From NCBI GenBank assembly GCA_900757385.1, contig CAAENO010000018.1, positions 1-7,926 of the forward strand: a stretch of 7,926 nt of DNA, given 5' to 3'. A program made the position numbers and the translations under genes. Origin of the DNA: an uncultured Collinsella sp. Lineage in GTDB: Bacteria; Actinomycetota; Coriobacteriia; Coriobacteriales; Coriobacteriaceae. Position 1 is the stretch's first letter. Each line of letters starts with the position of its first letter. Below are positions 1 through 4,842 of the stretch, in pieces. The notes beneath the pieces were generated by a model. That model made no database searches. It was not told the origin of the DNA and was given only the letters and a program-made list of their open reading frames with translations.

Positions 1-139
1 CCCACAGAATCGAGTCGGAGATATTCGATTTTCCCGAGCCGTTGGGGCCGACGATCACCGTCAGGCCCGGCTCAAATGACATATGGGCGCGGTCGGCAAA
101 CGACTTGAACCCTTTGAGCGTGAGGGACTTGAGATACAC
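1..139 (-). CDS. smc: Chromosome partition protein SMC, N-terminal 46 codons only
   Basis: SMC is the ATPase of the bacterial condensin-like complex (with ScpA and ScpB) that compacts and segregates the chromosome. Only the beginning of the gene is here; it runs off the left edge. The translation begins (M)YLKSLTLKGFKSFAD, the usual first strand and helix of the SMC head. It contains the Walker A P-loop GPNGSGKSN at residues 31-39, so ATP binding by the N-terminal half of the head is visible; the hinge, coiled coils and signature motif are outside the window. The start is a GTG at 139-137, chosen because homologous SMC proteins begin at exactly this residue and because GAGGA lies just upstream (143-147). 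The gap to the rnc stop is 10 bases, so rnc and smc are probably co-transcribed, as is common in Firmicutes and Actinobacteria. Identification is secure; the rest of the protein cannot be judged. Confidence 0.95.
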   Translation of the reverse strand, partial: MYLKSLTLKGFKSFADRAHMSFEPGLTVIVGPNGSGKSNISDSILW

Positions 140-149
140 GGTTCCTCGC

Positions 150-875
150 TTAAACAAGCTTCTTGTTGAGGATCACGCCGTTGGTGGTGTAGCCCATGCG
201 GTCGAGCGCCTCGAGCGCAGCGGCCCCCTCGGCCTCCTTCTTGGAAGCGCCGGAGCCGCGACCCTGGCGGATGCCGTCGACGAGCACCACGGCGGTAAAG
301 GTAGGCGCATGCGCCGGGCCCTCGGAGCCAACCAGCTTATATGCCGGGGGCTCATGGCCGTCGGCCTGCACGCACTCCTGCAAAAACGACTTGGGGTTCG
401 CGGGGTGCTCGGCACGCTCGGAAGCCAGGTGCGGCTTAAGCGTACGGTGGATGAACTCCGCCGCCGCATCCCAGCCGGCATCCAGATACAGCGCGCCCAC
501 GAGCGACTCATAGACGTTTTCGAGTGCCGAGTGCAGTCCGCGCGCACCGGTACCGGTCTCGGAGGCACCAAAGATGATGATGTCGTCGATACCCAGCTCG
601 TGCGACACCTCGGACAGCGTAGCGCCCGAGACAAGGGACACCTTCAGGCGCGTGAGCTTGCCCTCGTCAAACTCGGGATAAGACTCAAAGAGTGAGAGGG
701 CCACCACGGCGCCCAAAATGGAATCGCCCAAAAACTCAAGGCGTTCATAGCTGGCAGAGACCGGCAGGCCCTCGACGGCCGAGGGATGCGTTAGGGCCGC
801 GCGCAGCAGCACCTTATTATTGAACTCATGGCCCAGGATTTCCTGGGCGCGCGTGAGTCGTTGAGACAAAGCCAA
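150..875 (-). CDS. rnc: Ribonuclease III
   Basis: RNase III cuts double-stranded RNA and processes the 30S rRNA precursor, some mRNAs and antisense duplexes. The 241-aa protein has the usual length and two domains. The nuclease domain (about 8-150) carries the signature ERLEFLGDS at 44-52, with metal and catalytic residues E47 and D51 and, further on, E123. The dsRNA-binding domain (about 160-228) has the expected NPKSFLQE, EGPAHAPTF and GSGASKKEAE motifs. Odd: the residue aligning with E. coli D114 is Asn120 (LENVYESLVGALYLD). The start is a TTG at 875-873. It is supported by a perfect AAGGAGG (884-890) with 8-base spacing, and no ATG lies near a comparable site. The acpP stop is only 3 bases upstream, so the two genes are very likely translationally coupled. 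A strong inverted repeat lies inside codons 6-18. RNase III is certain; full activity is not. Confidence 0.97.
   Translation of the reverse strand: MALSQRLTRAQEILGHEFNNKVLLRAALTHPSAVEGLPVSASYERLEFLGDSILGAVVALSLFESYPEFDEGKLTRLKVSLVSGATLSEVSHELGIDDIIIFGASETGTGARGLHSALENVYESLVGALYLDAGWDAAAEFIHRTLKPHLASERAEHPANPKSFLQECVQADGHEPPAYKLVGSEGPAHAPTFTAVVLVDGIRQGRGSGASKKEAEGAAALEALDRMGYTTNGVILNKKLV
824..858 (-). repeat. Inverted repeat / mRNA hairpin in the 5' coding part of rnc
   Basis: Within codons 6-18 of rnc the sequence GCCCAGGAAATCCTGGGC (831-848) is self-complementary. As RNA it folds into a 7-bp GC-rich stem closed by the tetraloop AAAU. Flanking ACTCA and TGAGT (824-828 and 854-858) can add five more pairs beyond an asymmetric internal loop of 5 and 2 bases. 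Pairing is read directly from the sequence. A role, for example as an RNase III cleavage site in its own message, is inference. Confidence 0.6.
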
Positions 876-878
876 GAC

Positions 879-1121
879 TTAGGCCTCCTTGGCGTTTTCG
901 ATTGCGTCGACGGCGTCGGCGACAGAGTTGAGCGACAGCAGGGTCTCGTCATCGATCTCGAGGTTGAACTCGTCCTCGATGGCTGTCACCAGCTGCAGAC
1001 GCTCGAGCGAATCGGCATCGAGGTCGTCAAAGGTGGTCTCGTCACTAATATCAGCAACATCGACACCCAAAACGTCAGCGGCGACTTCGGCGATCTTATC
1101 GAAGATTTCGGAGCGGTCCAT
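879..1121 (-). CDS. acpP: Acyl carrier protein
   Basis: ACP carries growing acyl chains as thioesters on a 4'-phosphopantetheine arm during type II fatty acid synthesis and hands acyl groups to PlsX and other acyltransferases in the cytoplasm. The 80-aa product has the standard length and strongly acidic composition. The prosthetic-group site is DADSLE (residues 35-40), with Ser38 as the attachment residue. It is followed by the helix LQLVTAIEDEFNLEI, which forms the recognition surface for partner enzymes. The ATG at 1121 is preceded by AGAGGAAG (1126-1133). The gene lies 114 bases after plsX, with a hairpin between them, and 3 bases before rnc. This acpP-rnc-smc order is a classic bacterial arrangement. 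The fabD, fabG and fabF genes often found next to acpP are not between plsX and acpP here. A polyketide-type carrier protein is much less likely given the context. Confidence 0.97.
   Translation of the reverse strand: MDRSEIFDKIAEVAADVLGVDVADISDETTFDDLDADSLERLQLVTAIEDEFNLEIDDETLLSLNSVADAVDAIENAKEA
884..890 (-). promoter_or_regulatory. Shine-Dalgarno site of rnc inside acpP
   Basis: AAGGAGG is read from the last sense codons of acpP (AAG GAG GCC, then TAA) and lies 8 bases before the TTG start of rnc. It is the best Shine-Dalgarno match near this gene and decides the unusual TTG start. Ribosomes terminating on acpP would cover this site, which fits coupled translation of the two genes. Confidence 0.85.
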
Positions 1122-1145
1122 AGCGCTTCCTCTCGTAGTTCATGG

Positions 1146-1160
1146 AACACAACACAACAC
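1146..1160 (-). repeat. Three tandem GTGTT pentamers in the acpP leader
   Basis: On the coding strand the sequence reads GTGTT three times without interruption, between the hairpin and the acpP Shine-Dalgarno site. It could act as a loose U-rich tail after the hairpin or simply as an unstructured spacer. Three copies are too few to predict slippage with any confidence. Confidence 0.6.
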
Positions 1161-1163
1161 GGC

Positions 1164-1195
1164 AATCGGAGCCGCGTTGCAATACGGCTCCGATT
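1164..1195 (-). repeat. Perfect 11-bp inverted repeat between plsX and acpP
   Basis: AATCGGAGCCG (1164-1174) is exactly complementary to CGGCTCCGATT (1185-1195), with a 10-base loop that contains the palindrome TTGCAA. In the plsX-acpP transcript this gives a stable hairpin. It is followed by GCCGTGTTGTGTTGTGTT, which is T-rich but interrupted by G, so it is at best a partial terminator. It may instead protect the 5' end of a processed acpP-rnc message. A weaker 5-bp repeat (GAGCC/GGCTC, 1217-1235) lies between it and the plsX stop. I found no convincing promoter in the gap; TAGAAT at 1193-1198 resembles a -10 box but has no -35 partner. Confidence 0.7.
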
Positions 1196-1235
1196 CTACC
1201 CCACGCGGTACCGATTGAGCCACGTAACGGGGCTC

Positions 1236-2255
1236 TTATAAAACGATACCGTCCATGGAGTCGGCAACGTCCTGGACGAGCCCGGCACGTACGGCCTGGG
1301 CCGCGGCAAGCGTACCGTTCTTGACGGCCTCGACCGACGTGGCACCGTGGCCGATCAAAACGACGCCGCGCAGGCCCAGCAGAATCGCCCCACCCTTGGC
1401 GTCGCCCGAAAGCTTGGCCTTAATCTGGCGCATCTGCTTCTTTATGAGCAGCGCAGCGATCTTAGTGCCAAGAGAAGTCATAAAGGCACCCTTGAGCTCC
1501 TGCAGCAAAAACTTGGCAGCGCCCTCGGTGGCCTTGAGCGCGATGTTGCCCGACATGCCGTCGGCGACGACGACATCAAAGTTGCCGGAGGTAAGGTCGG
1601 TACCCTCGCAGTTGCCCACAAAGCCGGGAACGGCCGCCTTCATGGCCGGGAAGCAGGACTTGGTAAAGTTGGAGCCCTTCTCGTCCTCGGTGCCGTTAGC
1701 AAGCAGACCCACACGGGGATGCTCGATACCCAGGACAACGCGGGCATAGGCGGCGCCCATCTGGGCGAAGCGCACCATATCGTCCACCGTGACATCGGGA
1801 TTGGCGCCCATATCGCACAGCACCGTCAGGCCACCAGTGCGATTGGGCAGTGCGTTGGTCAGGCACGGACGGACCGGCTGCTTCTTGCCCTCCGCCAAAT
1901 ACCTAAACGGCGTGACGTAGGCCGTTGCGGCAGCCGTCATGGCACCGGTCGAGCCGGCAGAGAAAAACGCGTCCGCATTGCCCTTTTTAATAGCACGGCA
2001 GGCAAGCACGATCGAGGACTTGCGCTTGGTCATCACGGCGCGGATGGGATCGTCCTCCATGCTGATGACGTCGGGGGCCTCCAGGGCCTCCACGCGGGCG
2101 TGCGACGCGGCAAAGGGGTTGACGATTTCGGCCGGACCGACAGCGATGACTTCGATCTCGGAATCGGCGGCAAGTGCGGCCTCGATACCGTCGAGGACAA
2201 CCTGGGGCTTCTCGTCTCCGCCCACAACGTCTACACAAACGCGAACGTTACTCAT
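1236..2255 (-). CDS. plsX: Phosphate acyltransferase PlsX
   Basis: PlsX is a peripheral membrane enzyme that reversibly converts acyl-ACP and phosphate to acyl-phosphate, the acyl donor used by PlsY for the first step of phospholipid synthesis. The 339-aa product matches the family length and fold. It has the N-terminal VDVVGGDEKP (8-17; most relatives have VDAMGGD), SAGSTGAMTA (99-108), CDMGANPDV (147-155), VGLLANGTEDEKG (182-194) and VVADGMSGNIALK (229-241). The C-terminal segment GGAILLGLRGVVLIGHG (288-304) is also typical. The ATG at 2255 has TAAGGAG 8 bases upstream. An earlier ATG between the two is out of frame and stops at once. Upstream is rpmF, separated by 88 bases that hold a terminator-like hairpin and a palindrome; downstream is acpP, whose acylated form is the substrate. 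The presence of a FakA-type gene in the same block suggests that acyl-phosphate also comes from imported fatty acids. Confidence 0.96.
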   Translation of the reverse strand: MSNVRVCVDVVGGDEKPQVVLDGIEAALAADSEIEVIAVGPAEIVNPFAASHARVEALEAPDVISMEDDPIRAVMTKRKSSIVLACRAIKKGNADAFFSAGSTGAMTAAATAYVTPFRYLAEGKKQPVRPCLTNALPNRTGGLTVLCDMGANPDVTVDDMVRFAQMGAAYARVVLGIEHPRVGLLANGTEDEKGSNFTKSCFPAMKAAVPGFVGNCEGTDLTSGNFDVVVADGMSGNIALKATEGAAKFLLQELKGAFMTSLGTKIAALLIKKQMRQIKAKLSGDAKGGAILLGLRGVVLIGHGATSVEAVKNGTLAAAQAVRAGLVQDVADSMDGIVL

Positions 2256-2263
2256 TTCATATG

Positions 2264-2270
2264 CTCCTTA
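2264..2270 (-). promoter_or_regulatory. Shine-Dalgarno site of plsX
   Basis: TAAGGAG lies 8 bases before the plsX ATG. It begins only three bases after the T run of the upstream hairpin, so the hairpin and ribosome binding site are nearly contiguous. That arrangement matters for the attenuation idea. Confidence 0.85.
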
Positions 2271-2271
2271 T

Positions 2272-2303
2272 ACAAAAATGGCCGACTCATTGAGCCGGCC
2301 ATT
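2272..2303 (-). terminator. Rho-independent terminator-like hairpin between rpmF and plsX
   Basis: On the transcribed strand AATGGCCGGCTC (2303-2292), loop AAT and GAGTCGGCCATT (2288-2277) form a 12-bp stem with a single G-U pair. The stem is followed by a run of five T (2278-2274, the first two within the stem) and then GTATAA. This is the textbook shape of an intrinsic terminator. Its position, ending three bases before the plsX Shine-Dalgarno site, means it either ends the upstream ribosomal-protein transcript, with plsX getting part of its expression by readthrough, or acts as an attenuator. Confidence 0.75.
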
Positions 2304-2306
2304 GTG

Positions 2307-2320
2307 GTTCCAGTTGGAAC
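2307..2320. promoter_or_regulatory. 14-bp palindrome GTTCCA-N2-TGGAAC upstream of plsX
   Basis: A perfect inverted repeat of two 6-base half-sites separated by GT sits in the rpmF-plsX gap, just upstream of the terminator-like hairpin. About 15 bases further upstream on the coding strand is TATACT (2335-2340), a 5/6 match to a -10 box, though without a clear -35 element. If a plsX promoter exists there, the palindrome would lie just after the start of transcription, a usual place for a repressor operator. This role is inference; no regulator is encoded in the window. Confidence 0.35.
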
Positions 2321-2343
2321 GGCATCGTATCCAGAGTATACAG

Positions 2344-2523
2344 TTACTCGGTAACGATAACCTCGCGGTCCTTGTAGAAACCGCAGCTGGGGCACACGTG
2401 GTGCGGGAGCTTAACAGCGCCGCAACGGGGGCACGTGGACTGAGCCGCAGCCGAGATCTTCATGTTGGCGGAACGACGGGTATGGGTGCGGATACGACCC
2501 TGCTTTTGTTTAGGTACGGGCAT
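2344..2523 (-). CDS. rpmF: 50S ribosomal protein bL32
   Basis: bL32 is a small structural protein of the large ribosomal subunit. The 59-aa product begins MPVPKQKQGRIRTHTRRS, the basic, extended N-terminal part typical of the family. It ends in a zinc-ribbon-like half with two pairs of cysteines, CPRC (31-34) and CPSC (44-47), so this is the zinc-binding version rather than the C-minus paralogue. The ATG at 2523 is preceded by AAGGAAGG (2529-2536) with 5-base spacing. The gene follows the DUF177 gene with a 64-base gap, and DUF177-rpmF pairing is widespread in bacteria. The gap between them holds only short imperfect inverted repeats (for example GTAG/CTAC and TGTGG/CCACA) and no clear promoter. 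Downstream is a terminator-like hairpin. Confidence 0.95.
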   Translation of the reverse strand: MPVPKQKQGRIRTHTRRSANMKISAAAQSTCPRCGAVKLPHHVCPSCGFYKDREVIVTE

Positions 2524-2587
2524 AGTGACCTTCCTTATGAACTATCCAGTGTGGCGATTACGCGCAAGTAGCGATACTACCACAGTT

Positions 2588-3142
2588 TTACTCGTCAAGC
2601 TTGAGATTCTTCAATGCTGCAAATGGATTTTCCGTGGCAGCGGCCCATTCGGCCTCTGCTTGGGCGGCGCAATCGCATTGCTCGACGTTGAGATTGATGC
2701 CACAGGTGGGGCATAGACCGCGGCAATCGGGCTTGCACAGGACAACGAACGGCGTATCCATGACGACGGCATCGTTAATGGGCTCGCCAAGATCGACGAT
2801 GCGATCCTCGCCCAAAAGCTCGTAGCCGTCTTCGTAGGCCTCGGGGTCCTCGGGCTCCTCAAAGAGGTAGAACTCCTCGATCTCGCCTGCGATATCAAAC
2901 GAGGCGGACTCCAGGCAGCGATCGCACTCGCCAGTGGCGTGCGCGCGTACCATGCCCGAGAGCAAAACACCGGTGCCGGCGTTGGTAAAGACCACGTCGT
3001 AATCGATGCCGTCCTGCAGCTGGTACTCCTTCTCGCCCACCGTGTAGGAGGCGACATCGACCTTGCCGGTCAGCGGATAGGAGTCTCCGGGAAACTCGAG
3101 CTGCTCGGAAAGATCGACGGTAACGCTCGGGAACTCAGCCAT
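2588..3142 (-). CDS. DUF177 / YceD family protein (YlbN-like)
   Basis: Members of this family (E. coli YceD, B. subtilis YlbN) are encoded beside rpmF and have been linked to 23S rRNA accumulation or large-subunit assembly; the biochemical role is not settled. The 184-aa product has the family layout. A beta-rich N-terminal half is followed by CDRC (73-76), an acidic linker (about 88-120), and then a cysteine cluster LCKPDCRGLCPTCG (135-148) and CDC (156-158). Together these give eight cysteines that could bind zinc. The C-terminal NPFAALKNLKLDE is also typical. The frame is open for 17 codons further upstream. The ATG at 3142 is preferred because it overlaps the preceding stop as TAATG and gives the family's usual N-terminus. 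Translation probably depends on coupling, since no strong Shine-Dalgarno site precedes it. Confidence 0.9.
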   Translation of the reverse strand: MAEFPSVTVDLSEQLEFPGDSYPLTGKVDVASYTVGEKEYQLQDGIDYDVVFTNAGTGVLLSGMVRAHATGECDRCLESASFDIAGEIEEFYLFEEPEDPEAYEDGYELLGEDRIVDLGEPINDAVVMDTPFVVLCKPDCRGLCPTCGINLNVEQCDCAAQAEAEWAAATENPFAALKNLKLDE

Positions 3143-3639
3143 TACCACTGACCGTTCTGCTGGGCGGCACCCTCGTTGAGCTGCTGACGGCAACGGGTGA
3201 CCGTGCCGGTCAGGCTCTTGAGGTTCTCCTCGAGGTGCGTAAAGACCTGCTCGGCGTAGTCCTCGGCGGCATAGCGCGTCTCGCGCTCGTACTGCTGGGC
3301 ACGGTCGCGGATATCGTCGGCCTGCTGCTGCGCTAAGCGGACGATCTCCTGCTCACCGGCAATCGTGAGGGCCTGCTGCTGAGCATCGGCAATGATGGAA
3401 TCGGCCTGAGCGGCGGCGGAAGCCATAAGCTCCTCGCGCTCTTTGAGGATACGGCGGGACTTCTGCCACTCCTCGGGATAGCTCATGCGGATCTCGTCGA
3501 GGATGTTAAAGAAGACGTCGGCGTCGATAACCTTCATCTGGGCGTTCTTGCCGAACGGCGTCTTAGCCTCTTCGATGAGCCCCTCGAGCTCGTCGACAAG
3601 ACTCACAATCCTGTCGCCAGGAAAATTCTCGCCCGGCAT
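3142..3639 (-). CDS. SepIVA/DivIVA-like coiled-coil protein
   Basis: The 165-aa product has no enzyme motif and no signal peptide or membrane segment. Residues 11-25 (IVSLVDELEGLIEEA) and 39-70 form a short conserved head, followed by a long Ala/Gln/Glu-rich heptad-like stretch (about 60-150) predicted to be coiled coil. Both the head (DELxxxIEEA, then a DILDEI-like helix) and the position between coaD and a DUF177 gene resemble mycobacterial SepIVA, a DivIVA-domain protein of septal and envelope growth. This comparison is from memory of that family and its neighbourhood. The ATG at 3639 is chosen over one eight codons upstream because AAAGGAG (3645-3651) ends 5 bases before it and overlaps the upstream candidate's codons. 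The stop overlaps the DUF177 start by one base. Homologues are sometimes loosely annotated as ATPase, but no nucleotide-binding motif is present here. Function remains a context-based guess. Confidence 0.75.
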   Translation of the reverse strand: MPGENFPGDRIVSLVDELEGLIEEAKTPFGKNAQMKVIDADVFFNILDEIRMSYPEEWQKSRRILKEREELMASAAAQADSIIADAQQQALTIAGEQEIVRLAQQQADDIRDRAQQYERETRYAAEDYAEQVFTHLEENLKSLTGTVTRCRQQLNEGAAQQNGQW

Positions 3640-3644
3640 CCGGT

Positions 3645-3651
3645 CTCCTTT
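3645..3651 (-). promoter_or_regulatory. Shine-Dalgarno site deciding the start of the SepIVA-like gene
   Basis: AAAGGAG sits 5 bases before the ATG at 3639. Because it lies inside the codons that would follow the earlier in-frame ATG at 3663, it rules in favour of the shorter 165-aa protein. Confidence 0.8.
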
Positions 3652-3707
3652 CATAGGTAACATATCATCGTGCTAGTTTACCACATGCCACCAGGCAATA
3701 AAAAACG

Positions 3708-4205
3708 TCACGAAAAGCGATGTTTGAGCGCTTTGACCACATTGGGCGGAACAAAATTGGAAACGTCGCTACCGAGCGAAGCAATCTGGCGCACCACCGA
3801 ACTCGAGATGTAGCCGTACTGCGGAGCACTCATGACAAAGATGGACTCCAGCTCGTTATCCAGGCGGTAGTTGAGGTCGGCCTGCTGCAGCTCGTACTCA
3901 AAATCGGTCATGGCGCGCAGGCCCTTGACCACGGCGCCGGCGCCCTGCTCGCGGGCAAAGTCAACCAGCAGGCCGGTGAAAGGAAGCACCTCGACACCGT
4001 CGATACCGGCAAGCGCCTCGCGTGCCAGCGCCACGCGCTCATCGAGCATAAACGTGGTACCCACGCCGTTTTTGCCCTGCGATTCGGCCACAGCGACGAT
4101 CACGCTAGGAAAAATGCGGCGGGCACGGCGGATCACATCGATGTGGCCAAACGTGATGGGATCAAAGGTGCCCGGGACGATCACGCGGTTGATGGTGTCA
4201 TTCAT
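3708..4205 (-). CDS. coaD: Phosphopantetheine adenylyltransferase
   Basis: CoaD transfers AMP from ATP to 4'-phosphopantetheine, giving dephospho-CoA, the next-to-last step of coenzyme A synthesis in the cytoplasm. The 165-aa product has the usual length. The nucleotidyltransferase motif PGTFDPITFGHIDV (11-24) contains TxGH at 18-21, and the second motif ISSSVVR is at 133-139. The phosphate-binding VVKGLRAMTDFEYE (92-105) has Lys where E. coli has Arg88; Lys here is also found in mycobacterial CoaD, so it is a lineage trait. The start at 4205 is set by GGAGG (4212-4216) 6 bases upstream; 29 more upstream codons are open but lie inside rsmD. The gene overlaps the end of rsmD by 8 bases, the common rsmD-coaD pairing. 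CoA from this pathway also provides the ACP prosthetic group. Confidence 0.96.
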   Translation of the reverse strand: MNDTINRVIVPGTFDPITFGHIDVIRRARRIFPSVIVAVAESQGKNGVGTTFMLDERVALAREALAGIDGVEVLPFTGLLVDFAREQGAGAVVKGLRAMTDFEYELQQADLNYRLDNELESIFVMSAPQYGYISSSVVRQIASLGSDVSNFVPPNVVKALKHRFS

Positions 4206-4842
4206 GGGCATCCTCCGAAGGCACATCCTCGTCATTATTGCTGTCGTCGGCATTGTCGCTCTCGTCCGCGGCCACCCAGCGTAGCAAGTCAACCGAGGTT
4301 ATGCCGTAGCACTTCTCTCGCACAGTCTCAAAACCAGCCGGGTGAGCGCCTGCATCGGTTGCGGCATGCTCAAAGAGCGCGTAGGCTCCCGGCGCCAGCA
4401 AGCCCTGCTGGGCAAGATTGCACAGCAGCTCCTCGACCGGCTCGGCGCCAAAGGCATACGGCGGGTCGAGCAGAACCAGGTCGAAGGGACCACCAGGCAC
4501 GCGGCCACGCGAGGCGCTCGACAGCACGTCGCCGGTCACGACACGCCAACGCGAGCGGTCGCGGCACAGTGACTCGATATTCTTGGTGATCAGACGGGCG
4601 GCATTGCGATCGATCTCGAACGTGGTGAGCGATCGGGCGCCACGCGAGAGCATCTCGATACCCAGGGCGCCGGAGCCGCCAAAGGCATCCAGCACGCGCA
4701 CCTCACCCAAGTCAAAGTCGAATGCCGACATGACCTTAGATGCGCACGCCTCGCGCACGCGATCAGTCGTGGGGCGGGTGACATCGCGACCACGGGGCTC
4801 CTCGATCTTACGACCGCGCCATTCGCCGCCGATGATTCTCAT
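4198..4842 (-). CDS. rsmD: 16S rRNA (guanine(966)-N(2))-methyltransferase RsmD
   Basis: RsmD methylates G966 of 16S rRNA during 30S assembly, using S-adenosylmethionine. The 214-aa product opens with MRIIGGEWRGRKI and RPTTDRVREA (23-32), both family hallmarks. It has the SAM-binding loop LDAFGGSGALGIEMLSRGA (51-69) and the catalytic DPPY (126-129, in LVLLDPPYAFG). Family members are usually about 180-195 aa. The extra length is an acidic tail from about 192, rich in Asp, Glu, Asn and Ser, whose last codons carry the coaD ribosome binding site. The ATG at 4842 overlaps the recG stop as ATGA. AAGGAGGT (4852-4859) in the recG tail gives 9-base spacing; a second GGAGG directly touches the ATG and is too close to be the main site. 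Coupling to recG is likely. Confidence 0.94.
   Translation of the reverse strand: MRIIGGEWRGRKIEEPRGRDVTRPTTDRVREACASKVMSAFDFDLGEVRVLDAFGGSGALGIEMLSRGARSLTTFEIDRNAARLITKNIESLCRDRSRWRVVTGDVLSSASRGRVPGGPFDLVLLDPPYAFGAEPVEELLCNLAQQGLLAPGAYALFEHAATDAGAHPAGFETVREKCYGITSVDLLRWVAADESDNADDSNNDEDVPSEDAHE

Noticed and set aside
1099..1143. 15-codon frame starting at 1143 that overlaps the acpP start
   Set aside because: No Shine-Dalgarno site precedes its ATG, the product is not recognisable, and acpP has its own good site.
1347..2354. Long open frame on the plus strand opposite plsX (335 codons)
   Set aside because: It mirrors the codon bias of plsX, which is an unmistakable conserved gene on the other strand. 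It has no recognisable motif and no convincing start context.
3143..3193. Upstream extension of the DUF177 gene by 17 codons
   Set aside because: The extension lies entirely inside the preceding gene, has no Shine-Dalgarno site and is absent from the family's usual N-terminus. The TAATG overlap favours the ATG at 3142.
3674..3697. Short hairpin TGCC-ACCA-GGCA beside a run of A/T after coaD, and a TGGTAAACT extended -10-like box
   Set aside because: The T run precedes the stem in the direction of transcription, so it cannot be a terminator for coaD, and the stem is only 4 bp. The -10-like box has no usable -35, so a promoter for the SepIVA-like gene is not supported.
4206..4292. Upstream extension of coaD by 29 codons
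   Set aside because: It overlaps rsmD in another frame and is not homologous to CoaD. GGAGG at 4212-4216 fits the ATG at 4205.
3720..4589. Long plus-strand open frame opposite coaD and rsmD
   Set aside because: It spans two well-supported opposite-strand genes and their overlap, and its Arg/Ala/His-rich product looks like a GC-rich shadow.
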